From assembly GCF_015706575.1 (NCBI RefSeq), contig NW_024037069.1, positions 29,967,315-30,031,314 of the forward strand: DNA of 64,000 nt, read 5' to 3'. This document shows positions 34,900 through 44,936 of this stretch, piece by piece. Positions within the stretch are counted from its first letter, which is position 1. Every line of letters begins with the position of its first letter. A model generated the notes under the pieces. It made no database searches. It was given only the letters and a program-made list of their open reading frames with translations, and was not told the DNA's origin. This stretch comes from Patiria miniata (taxonomy: Eukaryota > Echinodermata > Asteroidea > Valvatida > Asterinidae). Position numbers and translations under genes: made by a program.

Positions 34900-36160
34900 T
34901 TATACCTTGAAATTATCTACTTTTGGTATTTTTTGTTCTTTGCGTCCTTTTCGCCATTGGTCAAAACAGCAACAGACGATACCCATCACTGCACACCCAA
35001 TGCCCATGCCCGTAAGAACTACTGTAAAAGAAAGAGTAAGAGAAAGAGTCGTTCTCAGATTATGTAAAATACACCACCCCACCCCCATTGTGATTCATCA
35101 TCACATAATATTTGACTTGATGACAATACAATTAAAAATATGAAGTTTAAAGGGCCGTGCAATGTTATTTTGTCATTAAAACTGGAAATGCACCTTTATG
35201 TTCCTTTAAACCCCATTTTCTATTTTCGTTTTGCCATTTTTCAAGGGTAAAACTATTTTGGTGACATTTGGTTGTTATGCTAATGCAAATTTCCATATTC
35301 ATGAGTAAAAGTATGACGTCATTTCTGGCAGAAACCTCACTGCTACAGCTATTTCAGCACGGTGCCAGCATTTTGGATATTTCGCTGTCGTAAATCTTCT
35401 TTTCTTTAGTGATTCGCTGTTGTGTCAGTACCCTCAGTACTCAGTTCATGGCAGTAGGCCTAATTAAGCCAATGGGCAAACGTTTTTCACAAATATTTTC
35501 AATGAGCAAATTTTTGCGTTCATGATTTGAACAGAAAACCCCAAATGAAGTGTCTTCCTGAAATGACATCACAACAACAGCGCCGTCAGTTGTCCTGAAA
35601 TGCACTTTTCCATAAAATTAACCAAAACGGGATATCTGAAAGTTCCACAAACTATGTTATAAGAAAAATTCACTTCATGAACCTTTAATCCTTCAAATTT
35701 CGCGTAATGTGTCATTTTTCAATCTGTAATAAAATATATTTCATTATATCAGTAAATACGCACAGACACGAGATGGTTATATTTCCCCACCCATCTAAGA
35801 ATAATTATTTATAAAATGCTGTGCAAACTGTTCTATTTACAATCAGGATTGGATTGTTCCCCCGGTGGGATGAGGTTGATTGGTTAATCGTTCCAGACCG
35901 TGTCATGGTCATTTTCATTACCATTCTATGCATAATACTTACGGAACTTAGCGTTGCCCAATGTAGCGGCAATAATTCCACCGATCAGAGCGGCGAAAAG
36001 GAGGAAAACAGCTATCCATAATATTCTAATGGTTCGGTCCTTTGACGAAATCGTTTCTGCTACTTGTACATCAAGAGGTTTGCTCCGGGAATTCCCATGG
36101 CGATGAGATGAGCACTATAGTCGGCGTTGAGAGCTATACCGTCACGTACAGTGGTATACA
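34900..36160 (-). pseudogene. Two-helix membrane protein, copy 2, with one frame break
   Basis: Paralog of the gene at 9069-11599 with the same exon layout and phases: 35943-36160 (acceptor GGTTTTACAG, donor C|GTAAGT) and 34900-35021 (acceptor CTTTTACAG, stop at 34900-34902). Readable parts are IALNADYSAHLIAMGI, then in another frame SSKDRTIRILWIAVFLLFAA followed by LIGGIIAATLGNAKF, then VLTGMGIGCAVMGIVCCC and a basic tail (WRKGRKEQK). The frame shifts by one missing base at about 36086-36089 (a CCC run on the minus strand) relative to copy 1. Everything else is intact, including splice sites, so this may be a working gene hit by a consensus error. The tail is basic, not acidic as in copy 1. 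Confidence 0.65.
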
Positions 36161-36442
36161 CTGTAAAACCTAGTTTTAAACATATAAACGTCATTCGTTT
36201 TCCATGAAATACTCGGGTTGAAATTGTAGTCGGATTCGAAAGTTATTTTTATACGTCTGTTTACATTGTACAAAACTCGGGGGAAAAAAATGTTTTTTAA
36301 AGTTAACTTGCCAACACTCGATGTATATTTATTGTTTTTAAACACCACGGGTCATTGTATACAAAATTTAGAACGGATTTCTTATATCATTGTCCAAGCA
36401 GTTTCAAAACTGAAACCATTTCAAGGACTTGTTTGTAATTAA
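36161..36442. other. 5' flank of copy 2 of the two-helix gene
   Basis: No feature recognised; an upstream exon for the minus-strand gene may be here but I cannot identify it. Confidence 0.35.
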
Positions 36443-36564
36443 TGCAGGGGCGGATCCAGGAATTTTTGCAGGGGGGGGGGGGTTTCGTCTGCAAAAAACC
36501 TGAAATGTAGACAGATTTTTTCTCCGGACACTTGGCCTCCGAAAATCAAGGCTGGTGTAAACTA
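36443..36564. repeat. G-tract element beginning GCAGGGGCGGATCCAGG
   Basis: GCAGGGGCGGATCCAGGAAT is followed by a 12-nt G run at about 36471-36482 and a block (ACCTGAAATGTAGACAG, then CTTGGCCTCCGAAAATCAA) that is present in inverted form at about 26965-27045. Confidence 0.7.
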
Positions 36565-36922
36565 GTGAGTTTGTTTCTGCATTCAATATGGGACGTTGAA
36601 CAATAGAAGGAAATAGGGTCCCCAGTTCCTTAAGGTCCCCTATTTGGCGATCGTGTACAAAACATGGGAGGTCTTCCTAAAAAGTTACGAGCAAAAGAGG
36701 GACAATAGGGGGTCCCTGATTGCAGGCAAATACACACTTGGGTGTGTGTGAGTTTGTTTCTGCATTCATAGGGGACGTTGAACAATGGAGGATAATAGGG
36801 TCCCCATTTCCCGAAGGTCCCCAATTTACGATCGTGTGCAAAACATATGGGATGCTTTCCTAAAAAGTAACAAACAAAAGAGGGACAATAGGGGGTCCCC
36901 GATTGCAGGTAAATGCATACTT
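36565..36922. repeat. Tandem duplication, unit about 183 bp
   Basis: Units start GTGAGTTTGTTTCTGCATTC at 36565 and 36748. Shared words include GGGACGTTGAACAAT, ATAGGGTCCCCA, CGATCGTGTACAAAACAT (first unit, one change in the second) and AAAGAGGGACAATAGGGGGT. The repeat then decays into related A/G-rich sequence up to about 37110. Confidence 0.85.
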
Positions 36923-37136
36923 GTAGGCGCTTACATACTGGTACTTATGGGGTACCGGGAACAAAGGGCAACAATAGGGACAATGGTACCCCGCAAGTCT
37001 GTAGAAATTGAAGTATACCCACAACCCTAACGCTATGGGTTTTGAGATTTCTAAGGAGACAAAGGAGAACAAAAAAAGGGGATAAGGGTCGAACAAAAGT
37101 GGTACCCCCGTAAACCCCATATGCTAAGTGTGGGTG

Positions 37137-37440
37137 TGTGTGTGTGGGGGGGGGGGGGGGGCAGGGGGGGGGGGCTCTATTGGGCTCTGTTCAAATCCGA
37201 CGATTTTTAAACACTTTATTACAGAATAGTGTCCAAATACCTTCTAACCAAGATGGCTCTGTCCTTATGATGTGCATTGGCGGGCATTATTACCAGTAAA
37301 CTTTATTTCGGTGTCAGACCAGGGGGGGGGGGGGGTCTCATTATTTTTTAAATAATTTCTATGAAAAACAAATTGGACAGAGCTGGGTTTTTTTTGTTTC
37401 TTTAATAATAATAACAATTATTTGGGAGGCTAATCATCCT
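37137..37440. repeat. G-tract-rich element related to 20775-21040
   Basis: G runs lie at 37146-37160, 37164-37173 and 37322-37335. The internal block TTCAAATCCGACGATTTTTA followed by CAGAATAGTGT is the counterpart of 20819-20862, confirming one dispersed family. Confidence 0.7.
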
Positions 37441-37499
37441 TACTCGCAGCTGGTATGCTGAATTGCGAAGGACGCGGCTACAACGTGGTCGGGCCGCTG

Positions 37500-38015
37500 G
37501 CACGTAAGGGCGCCTATGTTGCAGACCAGTAAATCGGTCCGAAATTGCCTACGCCGGCCAAATCACGATCTGCATGCCTTCAAAATCTTCAGTATTTGTG
37601 CATGCTGTGGGCCATGAACTTGAGGGTTTGTAAAAAATATATGGGTGGAAAGCCGTACACAGGACTGGAAGCTTGTAGTTCCGTTCAATTTGGATGAAAT
37701 TGGGGCCCTTAAAGCGCTCTATTTTGCCATGGAGTGTAGGCATCGTTTTCAAAATGGCGATGGCTTCAGGACTATTTTCAGGGGTGATCATCTTCGGATG
37801 GAAATTTCTCCTAAAAGTGACCCCCAAAAAATTTTAAAGAAAAATGAAAGATGACGAAATAAGCTTTAATTTGATGTGTGTCTCGAACACCTTGAAGAGT
37901 TGTGAGTATTTTTTCCCCGAATTTCTGAAGTGGGAGCATTTACCATTGGGGTCTATGGAAGTTTATTTACTGGTCTGCAACCCTATGGCTGCCGACCACA
38001 TCGACCCATTTATGA
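37500..38015. mobile_element. Probable fold-back element with GTTGCAGACCAGTAAAT arms
   Basis: CTATGTTGCAGACCAGTAAAT near 37516-37534 is mirrored by TTTATTTACTGGTCTGCAAC near 37962-37981, with further weak pairing outward (GTGGTCGGGCCGCTGGC with GCTGCCGACCACATCGAC). Inner arms also contain mirrored TGAAAATGCC-like words. It is older and more degenerate than the other fold-backs. Confidence 0.6.
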
Positions 38016-38835
38016 CCACGGAGCACAGCCTGAGATGTGTTTGATTTTTTTACCCATTAGAACATAACCCTTATAACCGTTCAAAATATCTATTGTATAC
38101 GTGCACTTGGGCTGGAAATTTTGAACATTAATCTAATCCTACTCCGTATTCATACCCTAAGTTCACATTTATACAAACCATTCATTGTGACCTTTGCATA
38201 TAGATCTTTTAATAGCAAGTGACACAATAAGCCCCCCCCCCCCCCTTGGGAACGAGTCATGAGCTATGCGTTAGGCCTACGCTTATTTTATTTCAGAGTA
38301 AATAATGTTACGTTATCACGACGCCTGCTTGGTTGAGAGGCACATAATCATGTGCATTCATCCAAAAAAATTAGCTGCCGATTTTTTTTAATAACTTATT
38401 TCGATTAAAGGTCGTACGTAGTACTAAAACACCCGTGAAATGATTCCGTCTGGCTTGCTGTCATTAGAAGAAATCAAGAAATGTAGGTGATTTCAAACGA
38501 TCATTAATTGACTGATGTTTGTACTTAAAGAGCGCTATTGACGAAATCGTGTTTCGTGCTCAACAGGTTGTGCATGGTTTTTTTCACATTTTTTGTTTTA
38601 ATTAAAAATCAAATGAGCCGAAACTTCAACGGGTTAGGTTTTGGACACTCCTCTTTGGAGTTTGAATGGTGTTATTGTTTGAACCTTATACATGAAAACC
38701 AAATGATCCTATATGCGTTTGAACATAATAATATATTTGTATTTATCCTGTATATTTAAAAGTGTCAGAGATTGTATGACCACATTTTGCTGGTCCCAGA
38801 GGGCCAGCCTAGTGTCATCCTGCCCCCTATATATA
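38016..38835. other. Spacer, no gene supported
   Basis: AT-rich with a C run of about 14 nt near 38231-38245. Open frames of 60-73 codons show nothing recognisable. Confidence 0.4.
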
Positions 38836-39165
38836 GTCAGGCAGATCGTGGTGCACAATATGATGGAATTGTTCAATTGATGATAAAAGCATGAAATTTG
38901 GCACACAATCAGAGCATGTCATGGAAAAAGATATTTTGCAATAGGGCCATTGCAGATTTGTCCTTTGAAAAAAATATCATAGAATAACGTGCAATGACCG
39001 CCATTTTGAACATTTTGAATTTTTTTTGTTATCCTATGATATTTTGTTCAAAGGACAAATCTGCGATTGCCCTAGATGGCCAAATATCTTTCCCATGACA
39101 CACACAGTCAGAGTACCAAATTTCATGCCTTTAATCATCAACTGAACATATTATCACCAATCTGC
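38836..39165. mobile_element. Fold-back element, about 330 bp
   Basis: The arms pair strongly around a centre near 39010: TGCAGATTTGTCCTTTGAA with TTCAAAGGACAAATCTGCG, ATATCATAG with CTATGATAT, CATGAAATTTGGCACAC with a mirrored block near 39108-39128, and TTCAATTGATGATAAAAGCA with TGCCTTTAATCATCAACTGA. Confidence 0.85.
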
Positions 39166-39375
39166 TGTACTAATAACACTGACTCCTGACTGACTGACAC
39201 CCGGGCAGTGTTATCGTATTATATTGGGTTAGCTCCAGTCAAGAGGGAACCGTGTATGTGATTAGTTTTACAAGACTTGCCTTGTATATTCCAGTCTGAT
39301 GGTTGAAGGAGGCTTCAATTTGAAGATCACACAAAGTAGCAGAGAAAAACAGACATGACAGATGTCTGGATATAT

Positions 39376-39830
39376 ATCAGGATGACTATTGACCACTGTC
39401 AAACATTTGTTTTGAACGAGTTATCTGTAGTTTAAGTTGTACAGTACCAGCTAAGAATGGAAAGTGATCCTTCCTCGTCACTTGGCTGCACGGATACATC
39501 AGTTTTGTTGGATATTTTTGGCGATGTGTACATTATAGGGGTTTCCCCCTTTTCTTTCGCAATCAGTAGGCCTATCGGGGAAACACCGCTCTCGACCTTG
39601 GCAAATAATGCCACGGTCTTACCCTTAACATTTGCGACAACGCGTATCCCTGAAAGATGCACGACCCAGATCAAAAGCGAAAAGTTCAGTGCATAAAGCA
39701 GTGCATAATGCTGATCATTGTACATGTACAGTGTGTTTTTGCGTCCTTTTGTCCCTTGACGCCTTGCTCAACATGGGGAAAACCCCGAATGAGAAAGACG
39801 TACTAGTTGTATGGCATGTTAAGCAACCTC
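39376..39830. repeat. Partial fourth copy of the C19orf12 3'-flank duplication
   Basis: GGATGACTATT, a GAACGAGTTATCTGTA block, TACCAG..GAATGGAAAG, GGATATTTTTGGCGATG, ATCGGGGAAACACCGCTCT and TCAACATGGGGAAAACCCCG follow in the same order as in copies I-III. The unit is shortened and stops near 39830 with no gene attached. Confidence 0.8.
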
Positions 39831-40418
39831 GTTCCCATGGTATCGAGCAGTACGACGCTCAGGCCCTGGGATCATTTGCATATCCGATTTTTGGATAGAT
39901 ATGCAAATTAGGAATAATGGAGTCCCTGCCTTTTACTTATAACATTAGCGTTTTTAATATGCGGTGTCTGGGGTGAATTAAGAATCAAATTCGTCGTGCA
40001 TCAACCTCGTCCCCATTGCTTACTTTATTTCCAACCGTCTTTATAAGCCCTGGATAGGAAAAGTTCTTCCTGCATCCTGATTCGATACCGCAATTGGCTA
40101 GTAGGCCTAATGGATTTATATCGTGTACTTGGTGCTGTTATTTCCAATGTGCAATACGTGTTTTCATTGCAATTATAACGTCCACGCCTTCTCAAAAATA
40201 CCCCTTCCTTTCCAATTTGTTCATATTAATATGAAATGTAATACTGCATATTGGCGGCTTAAGATTGTAACATTTTAACTTCGCTATTGCAGGCACCGGA
40301 CTATTCTTAATTTGCATGCGTATTCAAAATTTGACACATGCAAATAATCCAATACAAGGGTAAGAGAGCAGGTAAAGGTTGGCGCGTACTTCTGGACACC
40401 CTGGGGACGAGGTTTTCG
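39831..40418. mobile_element. Fold-back element(s) with CCTCGTCCCC / GGGGACGAGG termini
   Basis: AACCTCGTCCCCATTGC at about 40006 is mirrored by CCCTGGGGACGAGGTT at about 40400-40415. ATACCCCTTCCTTTCCAATT near 40200 pairs with AATTGGAAAGGAAAGG just beyond the right end (about 40495-40512), implying overlapping or nested elements. A related fragment in the opposite orientation lies at 21126-21230 (GGTATCGAATCAGGATACAG, then GGGGACGAGGT). Confidence 0.65.
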
Positions 40419-40910
40419 CGGCGTGAGTTACGATGTTAAAATGTTACAATCGTATCCAGCCAATGCAGTATCAAATTTCATATTGATACGAGCAAATTGG
40501 AAAGGAAAGGATTTTAGTTTGGAGAAGGTACGGTACAGGTGCATATGGATTCCTTTGGGGAACTAATCCAACGGGCAGGTTTTCATGTGCAACCTCTATG
40601 AGAGAACACGGTGGAAACAGGCCCTTTTTTCGCATCTATCGCCGCCACTACATTATTCGACAGAGTATACCTTAGTTCTTACTACAGTATGATCCTAACA
40701 ATATATACTTTCAGAAAATGAAACAAAAACTAAAGAAAACACTGATTTTTCCTCTCCAAAACTATGTTGAACACTGCATTTTTAGTCAAAAATCTCCCAG
40801 TTGTGTGTGTAAACACGCGTTCAGCCAAGAACTGGTCCATTTATATCATCACAACGTTCAATAGCGCCACCTGGGAGCTTAGTTCTCTCGAGTCATTTTT
40901 CGCTCGTACC

Positions 40911-41427
40911 CCCGCCCTGCAAACAGGACGCTGGGATACTCTGATGAGCTTCACAGAATCTTGTGAGGGAAGTGGCCTATGACCTTATGTATAAAGCATC
41001 TGGCTGCAGCTGTTCAAGACCGCAGTTAGACAATATGCGCAAATACTATCCGAAACTCTTATAGAAATGCGCACATTCAATACCGGATGTGATTTCTGTT
41101 TCATTGCGGACCATGTGGAAAAAATTTTGAGCGTCGCATAATGCAATCCGACCGTTCGTGATTCGAACGGAGCCTGAGCAAGTGACGGGAATTGTAAATT
41201 TACAAACAGATAAGTTTTACAGAATTTCCTACATTATTACGCTTTTCAACGAGAAAAATACATCTCTAAAATGGAATAAAAGAGTAATTAATCAGTCTTA
41301 ACGGCCGTTTCAAACCTTGCGGAGTCATGACCTTGATGACACGCAGGTCACTGGTCACGCAAAATCCAACCAATCAGAGCGTGAATTCATCAGAGTATCC
41401 CAGTGTCCTGTTTGCAGGGCGGGGGTA
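40911..41427. mobile_element. Complete TIR element, about 517 bp, with CCCCCGCCCTGCAAACAGGA ends
   Basis: The left terminus CCCCCGCCCTGCAAACAGGA, continuing through GCTGGGATACTCTGATGA, is mirrored by TCATCAGAGTATCCCAGTGT, then CCTGTTTGCAGGGCGGGGG at the right. Inverted repeats are about 38 bp with few mismatches. TA flanks both ends, compatible with a TA duplication. No ORF resembles a transposase. The second copy at 22488-22986 lacks the left terminus. Confidence 0.92.
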
Positions 41428-42430
41428 AGAGCGAAGAGTCATTGGCTTTTCCGCAAACTTGCGGAAAGCCTTTGTTTCTCTACGAATTTTTTTTTTTTTT
41501 GGCTTTTCCGCTTAAATGCGGAAAAGGCTTTGTTTCTGTACTTATTTTTTTATTATTTTTTTTTCCTCTTGGGACTTCCAACCAAATGCCGTAGACTTTG
41601 TGCACGTTTTTTCTCATCGGCACTTTTTGCATAAAGCATACTCATATAACATTGAAACTTTACATAGTCAAAGAATTATAGCAAAGGTCTTTCGCAAAGA
41701 TAGACGCAATGATGACGTCATCATGGGTCATGTGACGTCATCTTAAAGGTGCATACTTTAGGGCCCTATATCGCGAGAATGGTGAGTCCAATTTGGTTCA
41801 TACTTGGTATGTAGGTAGACCGGGATGTGTTATAGGTAAAAATTGGAGTGACGTCACGATGACGTCATCGTGTGATTTTATAAGAATTTTTGAAGTTTTG
41901 GACCCTCAAACCATATCTTATCAACGGAACATGGTAATTCAAAATTCTTTTTGCGATGGGTTAAAATTGTTAGGTAATGCATACTTGGACAAAAAAGTGA
42001 AAAGTGCATGACGTCATGATGACGTCATCAAAAATGCGATTTTTGTATTTCACATATAAGGGTAAGTCTGATCGTCTTGAAACTTGGTGGATATGCAGAG
42101 ACAGTTACTAGTATGCAAAATCCGAAGTGACGTCATGATGACGTCATCGCTTGATTTGTTATAATTTTTTTAAACTTTGACATTGTACATGAAATAGGAT
42201 CATTATTAACTTTAAACTACGCACAGCACAAGGCCCTTCGGTAAAGTTGGTCTTAAACAAGTCACATCATAATGACGTCGTCATTAGTCATGTGACCTCA
42301 TCTTACAAATTATAATTTAAACATTTTATACCTATCGTTCTAGCAAGCGAATTGGCTGAAACTTGGCAAATATACAGTTATGTGTATGTTATATTTAAAA
42401 TAAAAATACGTCATGTTAACGTCATCATTT
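41428..42430. repeat. Degenerate tandem repeat with TGACGTCATGATGACGTCAT sites
   Basis: Two hairpins (GCTTTTCCGCAAACTTGCGG, continuing AAAGC, near 41443; CTTTTCCGCTTAAATGCGGA, continuing AAAG, near 41503) precede a series of blocks. Each carries a pair of TGACGTCA-like palindromes: about 41709, 41850, 42010, 42127, 42270 and 42408. Between pairs recur GAAACTTGG and GGATATGCAG/GGTATGTAGG-like words, so this is an old repeat of roughly 120-160 bp. TGACGTCA is the canonical CREB/ATF site, but this array looks like repeat DNA. Related to 4190-4510. Confidence 0.7.
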
Positions 42431-42665
42431 TTTTTTAATTGATTTTTAATGTATATTATTTTCAAAGTTTCATTACGTTTTTCAATTGACAAGTTCGGAA
42501 TTATCTTGAATCCGATCAATTACAACCTTCGGAACAAATTTAAAAGAACCAATCTATAGCCAGATTTTCCAGAAATTTAAAGGAGACTTTTTAGTCTAAA
42601 ACGGACGAAATCACGTAATTCCCGATTTTGGGCAATAATGCGCACGTAGAGCAAGTATTCCTTTC
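42431..42665. other. Right end of the left contig
   Basis: AT-rich sequence with no feature, running into the assembly gap. Confidence 0.5.
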
Positions 42666-43165
42666 NNNNNNNNNNNNNNNNNNNNNNNNNNNNNNNNNNN
42701 NNNNNNNNNNNNNNNNNNNNNNNNNNNNNNNNNNNNNNNNNNNNNNNNNNNNNNNNNNNNNNNNNNNNNNNNNNNNNNNNNNNNNNNNNNNNNNNNNNNN
42801 NNNNNNNNNNNNNNNNNNNNNNNNNNNNNNNNNNNNNNNNNNNNNNNNNNNNNNNNNNNNNNNNNNNNNNNNNNNNNNNNNNNNNNNNNNNNNNNNNNNN
42901 NNNNNNNNNNNNNNNNNNNNNNNNNNNNNNNNNNNNNNNNNNNNNNNNNNNNNNNNNNNNNNNNNNNNNNNNNNNNNNNNNNNNNNNNNNNNNNNNNNNN
43001 NNNNNNNNNNNNNNNNNNNNNNNNNNNNNNNNNNNNNNNNNNNNNNNNNNNNNNNNNNNNNNNNNNNNNNNNNNNNNNNNNNNNNNNNNNNNNNNNNNNN
43101 NNNNNNNNNNNNNNNNNNNNNNNNNNNNNNNNNNNNNNNNNNNNNNNNNNNNNNNNNNNNNNNNN
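42666..43165. other. Assembly gap, exactly 500 N
   Basis: A run of exactly 500 N. A round number suggests a placeholder of unknown size inserted by scaffolding software, so order and orientation of the flanking contigs is a scaffolding inference. Confidence 0.98.
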
Positions 43166-43767
43166 TAGTAAGGTATTTCATAAAAATTTGGTAGTTGTTT
43201 TTTCGATGCTTTCAAATGTTGCATAGTCTCTTTAAAGCATCCTTTAAGAACATGTTTTTGGCCCTGAAGCAATGAACCCGAGTTTCTTGCAGAGGTTATA
43301 CTTTACAACTGAGGACATGGAACAAAGGGCTACCAGAATAAACAATTGGAAGCAGAGCCCAAGAATAAACCTTATCGAGGACCGTTGGAAAAACTAGTAG
43401 ATATGTGCATTTTCGAACAATTAAACGCTTGATTATTCGAACTGTGCGCGGGCACGCTTACTCTGGAACAGCCTCTTACTCTTACTCTGGAACGGAAACA
43501 CAATGTTTCTAATACCGACGTTACATACTGAACGGGAATGTTCCGACTTTTGAGACGCTCCCTTTTGTGACATCACCTCCTTCCGAAGGTCAGGCTTACT
43601 TCCCCAACAACGGTTCACGTGCATTCCATTACGTCAAATTTCATGTGTTTAACTTTAACACACACGATCACAGACAGCAATTTTACATCCTACTTTTATA
43701 GAACATTTTCACAAAGTACAAACTACCTGAAAATGGTTCACTGCCTTTCAGCAGATTGTCACCACAC
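43166..43767. other. Left end of the right contig; intron of the ZDHHC gene if the join is correct
   Basis: No exon recognised. In particular I see no DHHC-cysteine-rich coding sequence on the minus strand here. Confidence 0.5.
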
Positions 43768-44035
43768 CAGGGCCCAATTACATAGCACTGCTTAACAGTA
43801 AGCAGAAAAAGTTGTGCTTACTATAGCAGAAAATCATGCTGCTGCTTAAGCACTATTCATGCTAAAGGTTGAGCGCGCATGGAGATTTCTATTGTTACGT
43901 CACTGATTTAAGCAAAGTTTTCTTCTGGGGTTAAGCGTGCTTTTACTGTGCTTACTGCTTAACGGTCCCTATGAAACAGATGGAGCTCGGTAAGCACAAA
44001 GTCAGCTGTTAAGCAGCGCTATGAAATCGGGCCCC
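43768..44035. mobile_element. MITE, 268 bp, ends CAGGGCCCAATT / AATCGGGCCCC
   Basis: The left end CAGGGCCCAATTACATAGCA, continuing CTGCTTAAC, is mirrored by GTTAAGCAGCGCTATGAAAT followed by CGGGCCCC. Internal TGCTTA/TAAGCA words are inverted throughout (GTGCTTACTATAGCAG, GTGCTTACTGCTTAAC). Elements with this terminal sequence are, to my knowledge, common in echinoderm genomes. It lies within the intron after ZDHHC exon 2. Confidence 0.9.
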
Positions 44036-44229
44036 GTTACAACCACAGTTGTGCTTATTTTCACTTCACAGGGGAGAACCAAGACAATTATAAAATGGAT
44101 TCAAAACAGCCACAGCGAAACCACGGTCTTCACTGGCTCATTGCAGTGCGCATGGACCAGTAATCATGGTTGCACCGAGTTGACCTCCGAGTTACGTCAC
44201 GACCAATCCAGCGAATTAGAACTACTTAC

Positions 44230-44936
44230 ACGTCCACCTCACAGAGGTAGCAGTGGTTGTTCTCTATGACGTGCTTGTGCTGGGTCCGGTCAAACTCCGG
44301 CATGGCCTTCTTGTCTCTGCGCAGGGTGCTGGGGTCAGCTGGGTTGATGGTCAGGCACACCAGGTGCGTTATGACGTGCACGGCGAGCACGACACCCACG
44401 ATCTGTGGTGACATGGGGTTATGGAAGCAAGACTGGAAACTGAAATTCTGTATCTATATCTGGATTTGTTCGTCCACGTACAAACACCATCTTCTGGTTG
44501 TCGCATACGTTGCAGATTTTGTGTTCGGATTTTGGATTTTGAATTGTCCCTGATCTGCAGTGGTCTACACTGTGTAAACGATGTGATGCTTTGCATGGCC
44601 AAAGTATCGGTACATGACCTTTGTTTACTAACCCACGGTTGGCACTTTTTAACAGGTTGGCAAACTATGGAAGGCCAACAGCCCAATACTGCAAAAATAA
44701 ACAATAGTTATTAAAGTTTCCTATTTTAGAAGTAATTAAAAGGATACCATGTGACAGGCCGGCTGCCAATGATACGGAATGGTGGGTACGGCCATGCCAT
44801 GGAACATCACTGCGAAGGCGGCGATGAAGATCCAAGCGACAAACTGCAGCGGGTGAGGAGGACAGCTCCAACCGTTCCTGCGGGAGCTGGTCCTGTATGT
44901 CACTCCCGCCTTGCTAGGAGTAGACTTCTTGCTCAT
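44230..44936 (-). CDS. ZDHHC1/11-type palmitoyltransferase, first two coding exons (partial)
   Basis: Exons 44748-44936 (ATG at 44936, 63 codons, phase-0 donor ATG|GTATCC) and 44230-44402 (acceptor CACCACAG, donor GACGT|GTAAGT, phase 2). Exon 1 gives a basic N-terminus and the block SRRNGWSCPPHPLQFVAW, a hallmark of the ZDHHC1/ZDHHC11 group, then a first membrane helix (AWIFIAAFAVMFHGMAV) and PYHWQPACHM. Exon 2 gives a second helix (IVGVVLAVHVITHLVCL), NPADP, and DRTQHKHVIENNHCYLCEVD, the start of the cysteine-rich domain with its first CxxC. This family transfers palmitate to cysteines from Golgi/ER membranes. The catalytic DHHC exon and everything after it are missing: none was noticed on the minus strand between 43166 and 44230 or in the left contig. 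The exons themselves are intact. Confidence 0.88.

Noticed and set aside
42577..43272. Open frames of 188-231 codons across 42577-43272
   Set aside because: They consist mostly of unknown residues from the 500-N gap.
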